Part shown: positions 36,961-44,233 of the stretch, one piece after another
Layout: each line of letters begins with the position of its first letter
How positions within the stretch are numbered: position 1 is the first letter of the stretch
Assembly: GCF_001316435.1 (NCBI RefSeq)
Contig: NZ_JXLL01000003.1
Location: 124,001-188,000 of the forward strand
Reading direction: 5' to 3'
Source of the DNA: Caloranaerobacter sp. TR13
GTDB taxonomy: Bacteria; Bacillota; Clostridia; Tissierellales; Thermohalobacteraceae
Length of the DNA stretch: 64,000 nt
Notes under the pieces: model-generated
What the model was told of the DNA's origin: nothing
Databases searched by the model: none
What the model saw: only the letters and a program-made list of their open reading frames with translations
Translations under genes and position numbers: made by a program

Positions 36961-38201
36961 GCTCTTTCTCTTCTCTCTAACTTAGTTGGTTCAAGTGCTA
37001 TATCATTGCCTTGTAAAAGTCCAGCTACACCTGTAAGTTTATGCTCTTTTTCTCCTCTACATACAGGGCAATTACATCCAGATTTATAATCCTCAGGCTC
37101 AGTATAAGTTGTTATAACTCCTTCAAAGTTTCTTAAAATCACCTTATTAGGAGACATAGATACTACATAGTTAGGCATTACAGGTATTTTCCCACCGCCA
37201 CCAGGAGCATCTACAACAAATGTAGGTACAGCATAACCTGAAGTATGTCCTCTTAAACCTTCGATAATTTCTATACCTTTTGATACTGAAGTTCTAAAGT
37301 GCTCTATACCCATAGAAAGGTCACACTGATATATATAATAAGGTCTTACTCTAATTTTAACCAATTCATGAACTAACTTTCTCATTACATGTACGCAGTC
37401 ATTTACACCTCTTAGTAATACTGATTGGTTACCTAATGGTATTCCAGCATTAGCTAATCTTTCTATAGCTTTCCTTGACTCCTCTGTAATTTCCTTTGGA
37501 TGGTTGAAATGTGTATTTAACCAAATTGGATGATATTTTTTAAGCATATTAACTAGGTCATCTGTAATTCTCTGTGGTAATACAACAGGAGTACGTGAAC
37601 CAATACGTATTACTTCAACATGAGGTATTTCTCTTAACTTTTTGATAATAGCCTCTAATCTTTCATCTGACACTAACAAAGCATCTCCACCTGATAAAAG
37701 AACATCTCTTACTTGTGGTGTTTTTTTAATATATTCAATAGCTGCTTCAATTCTATCCATTGGCATTGCTGCATCTTGATGTCCTGCAAATCTCCTTCTT
37801 GTACAATGTCTGCAATACATAGAACACTGATCTGTTATAAGTAAAAGTACTCTATCAGGATATCTGTGAGTTAACCCTGGAACTGGTGAATCTGTATCTT
37901 CATGTAATGGATCTAACATATCTGCTGAGCTCGTATGAGTTTCCATTATTGTAGGTACTGCTTGCATTCTAACAGGACAATTAGGATCATCTTTATCCAT
38001 AAGTGAAGCGTAGTAAGGCGTTATACCCATTCTAAACTTTTCTAATGTTTCTCTTATATCTTTTTCTTCCTCTTCTGTTAAGTTTATAATTTTCTTAAGG
38101 TCTTCTACATCTGTAATTCTATTTTTTACCTGCCATCTCCAATCGTTCCATTCTTCATCTGTTACATTTTTCCAAAGTTCTATATCTCTGAAATTTACCA
38201 T
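36945..38201 (-). CDS. kamA: L-lysine 2,3-aminomutase (radical SAM, PLP)
   Basis: 418 residues. It converts L-lysine to L-beta-lysine, the first step of lysine fermentation. The 4Fe-4S motif CSMYCRHC has cysteines at 126, 130 and 133, and the PLP lysine is at 338 in [10 protein letters not shown]. Each position is one higher than in the Clostridium subterminale enzyme. Zinc-site cysteines are in CNCPVC near residue 378. ATG at 38201 with GGGAG SD; a TTG directly before it is unlikely to be used. The final residues ENRE and the stop are contributed by heptad repeats. It is the second gene after the sigma-54 promoter. Confidence 0.96.
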   Translation of the reverse strand: MVNFRDIELWKNVTDEEWNDWRWQVKNRITDVEDLKKIINLTEEEEKDIRETLEKFRMGITPYYASLMDKDDPNCPVRMQAVPTIMETHTSSADMLDPLHEDTDSPVPGLTHRYPDRVLLLITDQCSMYCRHCTRRRFAGHQDAAMPMDRIEAAIEYIKKTPQVRDVLLSGGDALLVSDERLEAIIKKLREIPHVEVIRIGSRTPVVLPQRITDDLVNMLKKYHPIWLNTHFNHPKEITEESRKAIERLANAGIPLGNQSVLLRGVNDCVHVMRKLVHELVKIRVRPYYIYQCDLSMGIEHFRTSVSKGIEIIEGLRGHTSGYAVPTFVVDAPGGGGKIPVMPNYVVSMSPNKVILRNFEGVITTYTEPEDYKSGCNCPVCRGEKEHKLTGVAGLLQGNDIALEPTKLERRERAENRE

Positions 38202-38221
38202 CAAATCTCCCCCTTTTAATT

Positions 38222-38296
38222 TAAATTCGATATTCGTCTTTTGATATTCGCCATTCGAAAAACGAATGACGAACAGCGAAAAGCGAACGACTAATA
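38222..38296. repeat. Heptad-repeat tract 9 (TTCG dialect)
   Basis: About 11 heptads of TTCGATA, TTCGCCA type turning into the complementary AGCGAAA, AGCGAAC type near the middle. It fills the kdd-kamA gap. The same dialect recurs on the other side of kdd (tract 10). Confidence 0.85.
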
Positions 38297-38297
38297 A

Positions 38298-39335
38298 TTA
38301 CGCATATAACTCTTCGTATATTTTTCTTAAAGCTTCGCTTTCTCTCATTATTTGTAAAGCAATTTCTGCATGACCTTTTGTATATCCATTTCCTATAATC
38401 ATAGTTACATCTTTTCCTACCCCTTCTGCTCCTAATGCTGCTTTAGTAAAACTAGTAGCCATACTAAAGAAATAGATTAAACCATCATCTTTTGTCGCTA
38501 ATATACTTGCCATTTCAGTGTTAGGAACGTTTACACAATTTATAGTTATATCAACCATTTCTCCATTTGTAACTTCTTTAATCTTTTCCATAACTTGGGT
38601 AGCGTTAGTTGCATCTGCTTGAATATAGTAGTCTGCTAACCCTGCCTGTTTTACTCTTTCTATGCTCTTTTGACTATGTCCTAGACAAATTACTTTTCCT
38701 GTTACTCCAACTCTTTTCTTTGCTTCATATAAACACAACATGCCAGATTTACCTGCTCCACCTATAACTAATACTGTATCCCCAGGCTTAACTAATTTTG
38801 CAGTTTGAGCTGGTGCACCAGCAACATCTAATACAGATAATGCAAGATTTTCTGGTATATCATTTGGTATTACAGCATAAATACCACTTTCAAATAGTAT
38901 TGCTTTTCCTTTTATATCTACTTGGTCGATATCTTTTCTTACTTCTAGTATTTCATCTATTCTTAATGGAGTTAATGATAATGATACTAATGTAGCTATC
39001 TTATCTCCAACTTTAAGATTTGTCTTTCCTTCTAGAGCTGGTCCTATTTTTTCAACTGTACCGATTAACATACCGCCAGAACCTGTTACAGGGTTTTGAT
39101 GTTTACCTCTTGTATTAACTATATTCATCATTATTTCTTTAATTTTTTCTAAACTACCACCCGCTTCTTCCTTAATTTGTGTAAAGCTTGCAGAGTCTAT
39201 GTTTAATGTTTGTACATCAATTAATATTTCGTTATCGTAAATTTCCATATTGTTGTCAATTTTCAATGCAGGTTGAGGTAATACCCCCTTAGGTTCAATT
39301 ACTCTGTGAGTTCCGTATGGACATCCTTTTTTCAT
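38298..39335 (-). CDS. kdd: L-erythro-3,5-diaminohexanoate dehydrogenase
   Basis: 345 residues, the usual length. It oxidatively deaminates 3,5-diaminohexanoate, the product of the two aminomutases, to 3-keto-5-aminohexanoate with NAD(P). The N-terminus MKKGCPYGTHRVIEPKGVLPQ is the family signature, and the nucleotide-binding loop is VLVIGGAGKSGML. It is the first gene of the minus-strand lysine operon, 46 nt downstream of the sigma-54 promoter. The next enzymes of the pathway, Kce and Kal, are not in this window. Confidence 0.95.
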   Translation of the reverse strand: MKKGCPYGTHRVIEPKGVLPQPALKIDNNMEIYDNEILIDVQTLNIDSASFTQIKEEAGGSLEKIKEIMMNIVNTRGKHQNPVTGSGGMLIGTVEKIGPALEGKTNLKVGDKIATLVSLSLTPLRIDEILEVRKDIDQVDIKGKAILFESGIYAVIPNDIPENLALSVLDVAGAPAQTAKLVKPGDTVLVIGGAGKSGMLCLYEAKKRVGVTGKVICLGHSQKSIERVKQAGLADYYIQADATNATQVMEKIKEVTNGEMVDITINCVNVPNTEMASILATKDDGLIYFFSMATSFTKAALGAEGVGKDVTMIIGNGYTKGHAEIALQIMRESEALRKIYEELYA

Positions 39336-39380
39336 TTTACTTTCCCCTCCTATTTTATTTTTTTACCGAATAAATATCTA

Positions 39381-39397
39381 TGCAAGGAATATGCCAA
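39381..39397 (-). promoter_or_regulatory. Sigma-54 (-24/-12) promoter of the lysine fermentation operon
   Basis: The minus strand reads TTGGCATATTCCTTGCA: GG and GC are separated by exactly 10 nt, matching the TTGGCAC-N5-TTGCA consensus except for one base. It lies 46 nt upstream of the kdd ATG, and the nearest upstream gene encodes a sigma-54 activator. Confidence 0.85.
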
Positions 39398-39398
39398 G

Positions 39399-39443
39399 AT
39401 TCGTCATTCGCTTTTCGTCGTTCGACGTTCACTTTTCGCGAAT
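39399..39443. repeat. Heptad-repeat tract 10 (TTCG dialect)
   Basis: About six heptads (GTCATTC, GCTTTTC, GTCGTTC, GACGTTC). It sits between the sigma-54 promoter and its upstream palindrome. Confidence 0.8.
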
Positions 39444-39463
39444 TAATAGTTATATGCATAAAC

Positions 39464-39490
39464 AAAAAAACGGCTAAAAGCCGTTTTTTT
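39464..39490. terminator. Terminator after the sigma-54 activator gene
   Basis: ACGGC/GCCGT stem with TAAAA loop, preceded by seven A and followed by seven T, so it can act in both directions. Confidence 0.85.
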
Positions 39491-39497
39491 TGTTTAT

Positions 39498-39517
39498 AGT
39501 GCCTAAATTTGGGCACT
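39498..39517. promoter_or_regulatory. Putative upstream activator site of the lysine operon
   Basis: The inverted repeat AGTGCC-N8-GGCACT lies about 100 bp upstream of the -24 element of the kdd promoter. A copy with identical arms and spacing occurs at 40944. It is inferred to bind the sigma-54 activator encoded between the two sites. Confidence 0.7.
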
Positions 39518-39522
39518 TGTAT

Positions 39523-40908
39523 TTATTTTTTTAATCCATATTTCTTCATCTTATACTGCAATGTCTGCCTAGGTATTCCAATTAGCTCAGATGTCTTAGT
39601 TATATTCCAATCTGTCATCTTAAGAGCCTCATATATTATATTTTTCTCTGTTTCCTCAAGTGTTTCTCTTAAAGGTTTTATATTGGTTGGTTTTTTTATA
39701 GTTTCCTTAAGAGGCTTTGGCAAATATTCAAGCTGTATTTCTTCTATATCATGAAGAGTCATTATACCTTCTATAACATGTTCAAGTTCTCTAACATTTC
39801 CCGGCCAATAATATTTCAAAAATGAATTCATAACGTCCTTTGAAACACCTTTAACATTTCTTCCTAAAGTTCTATTAAATTTATTTATAAAATGCTCTAC
39901 TAATAAAGGAATATCCTCTACCCTCTCTTTAAGTTCAGGAAGACTTAATGTAATTACATTAAGTCTATAATATAAATCTCTTCTTATTTGTTTCTTTTCA
40001 ATAGCTTCTTCAGGAGAGACATTAATAGCAGCAATAATTCTAACATCTACATCAATTGTCTTTACTGCCCCCACTCTTCTTATGCTCCCATCTTGTATCA
40101 CTCTAAGAAGCTTTGCCTGTAAATCTAAAGGCATCGAATTAATTTCATCCAAAAAAAGTGTTCCACCATTTGCAAGTTCAAATAGTCCTGGTCTATCCTC
40201 TGCGCCAGTAAAGCTACCTTTGACAGTTCCAAACAATATACTTTCTAGCAGACCAGATGGTAATGCTGCACAATTTTGAGCAATAAAAGGCTTATTTTTT
40301 CTAGAACTTGCATTATGAATCGACTGAACAAAAAGTTCCTTTCCTGTTCCTGTTTTACCATATATCAAAACTGGAGATGATACCAAAGAAGCCTTTAAAG
40401 CTAAAGTTTTAAGTCTTAGCATTTTCTCACTTGTACCAATTATATCTACAAAAGTATATTTAGCTGTTTGTTTATTTTTATTAGACTTTCTTCCTTCACC
40501 CTTAAAAAGTTCCTTCTGAAGATCTACAATTTTCTCAGATAATCTTTTAACTTGAGTAATATCTTTAGATATTTCCAATGCTCCAATTATTTTACCATTT
40601 GCCTTTATTGGCAAGGATGTATTAATTGTAGTAATCTTATCACCTTTATAATTTACAAAAGTTTGCTCAACATTAAATATAGGCTGTCCAGTCTTAATTA
40701 CCTTTAAAAGTGTACTAGTCTCATAAGTCAGTGAAGGATATATTTCTAATATATGCCTTCCAATAGCTTTATCTCTTTCTATTTCATCTAGTCTTTGTGC
40801 TGCTTTATTATAATAAACAATATTGCCTCTACTATCTATAATATGAATGCCCTCATCTAGATAATCTAGTATTTCAAAAATGTTTTCTCTAAAAAAAAGC
40901 TTTCTCAC
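39523..40908 (-). CDS. Sigma-54-dependent transcriptional activator (PAS-AAA+-Fis HTH)
   Basis: 461 residues. A PAS sensor domain spans about 8-115 (LDYLDEGIHIIDSRGNIVYYN). The sigma-54 interaction AAA+ domain (about 150-385) has Walker A YGKTGTGKELF, the GSFTGA variant of the GAFTGA loop, and LFLDEINSMP. A Fis-type helix-turn-helix ends the protein (NITKTSELIGIPRQTLQYKMKKYG). The start is GTG with GGGGGGAG five nt upstream. Placed divisively between matching palindromes and directly upstream of a -24/-12 promoter, it very likely activates kdd-kamABCDE and regulates itself. The PAS ligand is unknown; lysine or an intermediate is a guess. Confidence 0.92.
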   Translation of the reverse strand: MRKLFFRENIFEILDYLDEGIHIIDSRGNIVYYNKAAQRLDEIERDKAIGRHILEIYPSLTYETSTLLKVIKTGQPIFNVEQTFVNYKGDKITTINTSLPIKANGKIIGALEISKDITQVKRLSEKIVDLQKELFKGEGRKSNKNKQTAKYTFVDIIGTSEKMLRLKTLALKASLVSSPVLIYGKTGTGKELFVQSIHNASSRKNKPFIAQNCAALPSGLLESILFGTVKGSFTGAEDRPGLFELANGGTLFLDEINSMPLDLQAKLLRVIQDGSIRRVGAVKTIDVDVRIIAAINVSPEEAIEKKQIRRDLYYRLNVITLSLPELKERVEDIPLLVEHFINKFNRTLGRNVKGVSKDVMNSFLKYYWPGNVRELEHVIEGIMTLHDIEEIQLEYLPKPLKETIKKPTNIKPLRETLEETEKNIIYEALKMTDWNITKTSELIGIPRQTLQYKMKKYGLKK

Positions 40909-40943
40909 CTAATCTCCCCCCCACCGCCGAATTTTCGGCTTTA

Positions 40944-40974
40944 AGTGCCAAATATTAGGCACTCTATGAGTGCC
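40944..40974. promoter_or_regulatory. Putative autoregulatory operator of the sigma-54 activator gene
   Basis: AGTGCC-N8-GGCACT (40944-40963), identical in arms and spacing to the site at 39498. A third AGTGCC half-site (40969-40974) forms a second, overlapping palindrome around 5 nt. Located 36-66 nt upstream of the activator start. Confidence 0.65.
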
Positions 40975-41014
40975 TAATAAGTATTATTATTTTACATTAA
41001 TCATTATACTACAA

Positions 41015-41176
41015 TTAGAATATTTTGTCTGCTATCATTCCACCAAATACTACCCCTAACACACCTATAACTCCAGCTAAAACTGGTGGTGCAGGAAGAG
41101 GTAATTTAAACTTCTTAAAGATAGCACCTAAAACTGTTCCTGCTAATGTAGCTTTTATAATTAACATTATATCCAT
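41015..41176 (-). CDS. XapX-domain small membrane protein (first of two)
   Basis: 53 residues: begins MDIMLIIKATLAGTVLGAIF, with centre PLPAPPVLAGVIGVLG. Two hydrophobic stretches are separated by a conserved LPLPAPP loop, the hallmark of the XapX (DUF1427) family. A paralog lies 18 nt upstream on the same strand. The SD AAAGG overlaps the paralog's stop region. The function is unknown; paired tiny proteins suggest a heteromeric membrane component. Confidence 0.8.
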   Translation of the reverse strand: MDIMLIIKATLAGTVLGAIFKKFKLPLPAPPVLAGVIGVLGVVFGGMIADKIF

Positions 41177-41194
41177 ACTACCACTTACCTTTCT

Positions 41195-41359
41195 CTAATT
41201 TTTTACTAAAGTTGCACCTAACCAAACTCCAAATATACCCATAAATGCAGGTATATTAGGTGGAGCAGGTAAAGGGAATTTTAAAACCTTAAATACAACA
41301 CCTACTAGCATTCCTGTAGCTAATGATAAGGCTATTTCCTTTATTTTAAATTTTGACAT
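41195..41359 (-). CDS. XapX-domain small membrane protein (second of two)
   Basis: 54 residues, MSKFKIKEIALSLATGMLVG followed by the FPLPAPPNIPAFMGIFG core. It shares the LPAPP loop and the two hydrophobic segments with its neighbour. GGAGG lies upstream of the ATG. It follows the arginyl-tRNA-synthetase-like gene by about 15 nt, so it is probably co-transcribed with it. Confidence 0.8.
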   Translation of the reverse strand: MSKFKIKEIALSLATGMLVGVVFKVLKFPLPAPPNIPAFMGIFGVWLGATLVKN

Positions 41360-41374
41360 TTTCTTTCTACCTCC

Positions 41375-42496
41375 TTACATATCAAATACCTTAACTGTTA
41401 AAACATTTAATATTTCAGAAACAAAAACTTTTATAACATTGAGTATATACATATTACCTAAAATCTCATTTCTCTCAAACTGTCTAATAAAGAGTTTATT
41501 GTTGTATTCATAGAAATCACTACAAAAATTATAAAGGTAACTAAAAAGCTTATATGGTTCTTTAAACCTTATAGCTTCTTCCATTACCTTTTCTAAATCT
41601 AAGATCTGAAATATTAATTTTTTTCCTTCAACCAAGTTAAAAGACATATCTTTTAAATTATTATCTATCCTATAACCTTCTCTTTCTAATATAGAATTTA
41701 TATTATTAGCTCTTTCATAAACATAGCTAACAAAAAAATAAGGGTTATCTATAGTGTTAATAACAGCTAAATCTAGAGGAATACTTATATTTCTCTTGGT
41801 AGTTTTAGACAGCGCCCAAAAACTAAATCTCTTTTCACCTATTAAACCTTTAATGTTTTCATTAAACCTCTTTTTCCCATTTTGTAGTGAGATATTACCA
41901 ACCTCAATAATTTCACCTTTAGTATTATAACATAAATTTTTCAAATGTCCATAAGGAAATATATTAATTATATGGTTAAAAGTTCCCAAATCTATTAATC
42001 TATCATTTTTGATTGTATTGATTAGGTGAACTGTATTGCCTTTTAATCTTAGAATATTCAAAAGTGCATATGCATAAATCCTAGCTCTATTAATGTCATT
42101 TTGATTTGATAGATCATCTAATATTAGATGTAATAAATAACTTTGGCTCTTATCTTTTTTTAATATATCTACACCATTTCTTAGTATCATATCGCCAATT
42201 TTAATTATCCAAGTATCATCTAAATAAAAATTTATAAAACCTGGTCCTGCAACTTCAATTTTATTTACACACAATAAGCTTTTATCAAGTCTTTTTGCAA
42301 TAATTTCGGCTATTTCTCTAGGAGATTTTTTTAAATATGAACTTAATTTTAATGATACATTGGTTGATAAGTCCCCAAAGTTTGGATCTTCAGGAATTGT
42401 AACATCAAAATCTATATTAAAATCCAAATTTTCTTCTTTTAAAGTTTTAATTATATTAATTTTAAACGAATCTATTATATCGTTTATTTTTTTCAT
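41375..42496 (-). CDS. Arginyl-tRNA synthetase-like protein lacking catalytic motifs
   Basis: 373 residues against about 560 for true ArgRS. The N-terminal Add1-type domain is clear (DPNFGDLSTNVSLKLSSYLKK; VAGPGFINFYL), and the C-terminal DALR anticodon-binding domain is clear (NPYFFVSYVYERANNI... KEPYKLFSYLYNFCSDFYEYN). Between them a shortened region retains only echoes of the Rossmann fold (ALLNILRLKGNTVHLINTI). HIGH is absent and the KMSK loop missing. It follows a DUF1934 gene, the usual neighbour of argS in Firmicutes, so it occupies an argS-like position. It cannot be the aminoacylating enzyme unless the fold works without these motifs. The ORF is intact. Confidence 0.78.
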   Translation of the reverse strand: MKKINDIIDSFKINIIKTLKEENLDFNIDFDVTIPEDPNFGDLSTNVSLKLSSYLKKSPREIAEIIAKRLDKSLLCVNKIEVAGPGFINFYLDDTWIIKIGDMILRNGVDILKKDKSQSYLLHLILDDLSNQNDINRARIYAYALLNILRLKGNTVHLINTIKNDRLIDLGTFNHIINIFPYGHLKNLCYNTKGEIIEVGNISLQNGKKRFNENIKGLIGEKRFSFWALSKTTKRNISIPLDLAVINTIDNPYFFVSYVYERANNINSILEREGYRIDNNLKDMSFNLVEGKKLIFQILDLEKVMEEAIRFKEPYKLFSYLYNFCSDFYEYNNKLFIRQFERNEILGNMYILNVIKVFVSEILNVLTVKVFDM

Positions 42497-42506
42497 AACA
42501 ACCCCT

Positions 42507-42923
42507 CTAACTAATATCTATAGTTAATTGATTATTACTCTCTACTGTATTTGAAATAACTAGTTTATATGATAATTTAATACTTCCTTTACCTAAATCT
42601 GAAATATCAATTTCAATTTTATTTGTCGTAACTTCCATATCAAAATCTCCATATTGTGTATGATAAGCTGTTTTATGTTTTTTACCCTTTTCAAATATTA
42701 ATTTTGAATTGCTAGTTCCAAATCTCTTCATAAGCACCTTATCATCCTGTATTTTTAAAGTTGTTGTAGCCCCTTCCATACCAGAAATTTCTGTTTCCTC
42801 ATACACTAAGTAATATGATCCCTTCTTCTTATAGAATTTGCCTTCTGTTATCAATTCTATCGTGTTATCTTCACCATCTAAATTCTTTTGTATCCCTTTT
42901 ATTTTTAATACTACGTCCTTCAT
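42507..42923 (-). CDS. DUF1934 beta-barrel protein (YwiB-like)
   Basis: 138 residues. Lipocalin-like small protein of the DUF1934 family, seen in KDVVLKIKGIQ...ELITEGKFYKKKGSYYLVYEET and the closing GSIKLSYKLVI strand. In Bacillus the homolog YwiB precedes argS; here it precedes the ArgRS-like gene, with murI upstream. The start is the ATG at 42923, nine bases after AGAAAGG; an in-frame TTG abuts that SD. Function unknown. Confidence 0.85.
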   Translation of the reverse strand: MKDVVLKIKGIQKNLDGEDNTIELITEGKFYKKKGSYYLVYEETEISGMEGATTTLKIQDDKVLMKRFGTSNSKLIFEKGKKHKTAYHTQYGDFDMEVTTNKIEIDISDLGKGSIKLSYKLVISNTVESNNQLTIDIS

Positions 42924-42937
42924 ATTTTCCAACCTTT

Positions 42938-43744
42938 CTAAAGATTTTCTATGTTGACCTTCTCTATAGACTGAATTTCTCTTCTCAAGAAATTGCCACC
43001 TATTCTTCTAAACTTTTCTGGATCATCACTAACATAAAACTTATACTTTGGTTTATCTGTAGAATCCTTTAACATATCATTTGAAATCAGCATTTCTTTA
43101 ACAGTCTTGGCTGTTTCAAACGCTGGATTAACTAAAGAAACTTCTTTACCCATAACCTTGCTTAATGTATATCTCAATATTGGATAATGCGTACATCCTA
43201 ATACTAAGGTATCTATATTATGTTCCTTCAATTCCATTAGATATTTCTCAGCTGCTAACATAGCAACATCTGTATCTTCCCAGCCTTCTTCTACTATTTG
43301 CACAAATAATGGACAAGCAACCCCTATTACCTCACTCGATTTATCCATATTTCTAATTAAAGTCTGATAAGCTTCACTATTTATAGTACCGGAAGTACCT
43401 ATTACTCCTATTTTATTGTTTCTTGTTGCAGATATTGCCGCTTTAGCTCCAGGCTCAATCACTCCAATAATTGGTACATCAAATTTTTCCCTTGCAGATT
43501 CTAATGCTATCGCACTAGCTGTATTACACGCTATTACTATAGCCTTTATATTCTTACTCAAAAGAAATTTTATACACTGAAATGAATATTTTATTACTGT
43601 TTCTTTAGATCTAGTTCCATAAGGTATTCTTGCAGTGTCTCCAAAATATATTATATCTTCATTTGGAAGCTGTTCCATAATTTCCTTTAAAACTGTAAGT
43701 CCTCCTATACCTGAATCAAAAACCCCTATAGGCCTGTTATCCAT
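42938..43744 (-). CDS. murI: Glutamate racemase
   Basis: 268 residues. Converts L- to D-glutamate for peptidoglycan. FDSGIGGLTVLKEI at the N-terminus, ACNTASA with the first catalytic Cys near 73 and GCTHYP with the second near 185 are all present. The length is normal. GGAGGTAAAAT precedes the ATG. It is followed at 14 nt by the DUF1934 gene, forming a small operon with the ArgRS-like and XapX genes. Heptad tract 11 lies upstream. Confidence 0.95.
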   Translation of the reverse strand: MDNRPIGVFDSGIGGLTVLKEIMEQLPNEDIIYFGDTARIPYGTRSKETVIKYSFQCIKFLLSKNIKAIVIACNTASAIALESAREKFDVPIIGVIEPGAKAAISATRNNKIGVIGTSGTINSEAYQTLIRNMDKSSEVIGVACPLFVQIVEEGWEDTDVAMLAAEKYLMELKEHNIDTLVLGCTHYPILRYTLSKVMGKEVSLVNPAFETAKTVKEMLISNDMLKDSTDKPKYKFYVSDDPEKFRRIGGNFLRREIQSIEKVNIENL

Positions 43745-43759
43745 ATTTTACCTCCTGTT

Positions 43760-43916
43760 TTTTAAAGTTGCCAGCTGCCAGGGTACAGTTACCAGTATTC
43801 CAGTCCCCTGTCCTCTGTCCTCTATTCTCTATTCTCTATTCACTAATTCCAGTACCCAGTACCCAGCACCCAGTACCTAGTACCCAGTACCTAGTATCCA
43901 GTACCTATATAAATAT
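43760..43916. repeat. Heptad-repeat tract 11
   Basis: About 21 heptads in register: GTTGCCA and GTTACCA, then TGTCCTC and TATTCTC, then eight AGTACC(C/T)-type units. It separates the SASP terminator from murI. Confidence 0.9.
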
Positions 43917-43951
43917 TATATGTTAAAAACTATAAATATCAAAAGAAAATA

Positions 43952-43971
43952 CAGGGAGATTAAACTCCCTG
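43952..43971 (-). terminator. Terminator overlapping the stop of the SASP gene
   Basis: CAGGGAG/CTCCCTG stem with a 6-nt loop, followed on the minus strand by ATTTTCTTTT. The stop codon is in the loop. Confidence 0.75.
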
Positions 43972-44133
43972 CACCATATTTTTCTCTGCTATCTCTATAG
44001 CCTTCCTCACTATATTACCACAATCCCTTGAAGATACTGCTCCCCATCCTTCTTTTTTTACTATATCATATAATCCTAACTGTTTTGAAATTTCCTCTTT
44101 TAATTTACTTGACATCAAACCTTTTTTAGCCAT
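43960..44133 (-). CDS. Alpha/beta-type small acid-soluble spore protein
   Basis: 57 residues. Binds and protects spore DNA and is degraded at germination. SSKLKEEISKQLGLYD carries the helix with the GPR-protease cut region, and VKKEGWGAVSSRDCGNIVRKAIE is the conserved DNA-binding segment. GGGAGG lies before the ATG; upstream in-frame codons have no SD. It is somewhat divergent from the classic SspA/B N-terminus. It belongs with the sleB-ypeB-spoIIR sporulation genes. Confidence 0.9.
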   Translation of the reverse strand: MAKKGLMSSKLKEEISKQLGLYDIVKKEGWGAVSSRDCGNIVRKAIEIAEKNMVQGV

Positions 44134-44233
44134 GATGTTCCTCCCTAGGCTGGAGTCGATGGCATATACCATCTACTAATATTTTTTGTAATATAATAAA
44201 TTTTATTATTTTTATTTTTTCCAATATTCAATT

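Noticed and set aside
41375-42496. Calling the ArgRS-like gene a pseudogene
   Set aside because: It has no frameshift or internal stop, both end domains are well kept and the SD and start are good, so a functional paralog fits better.
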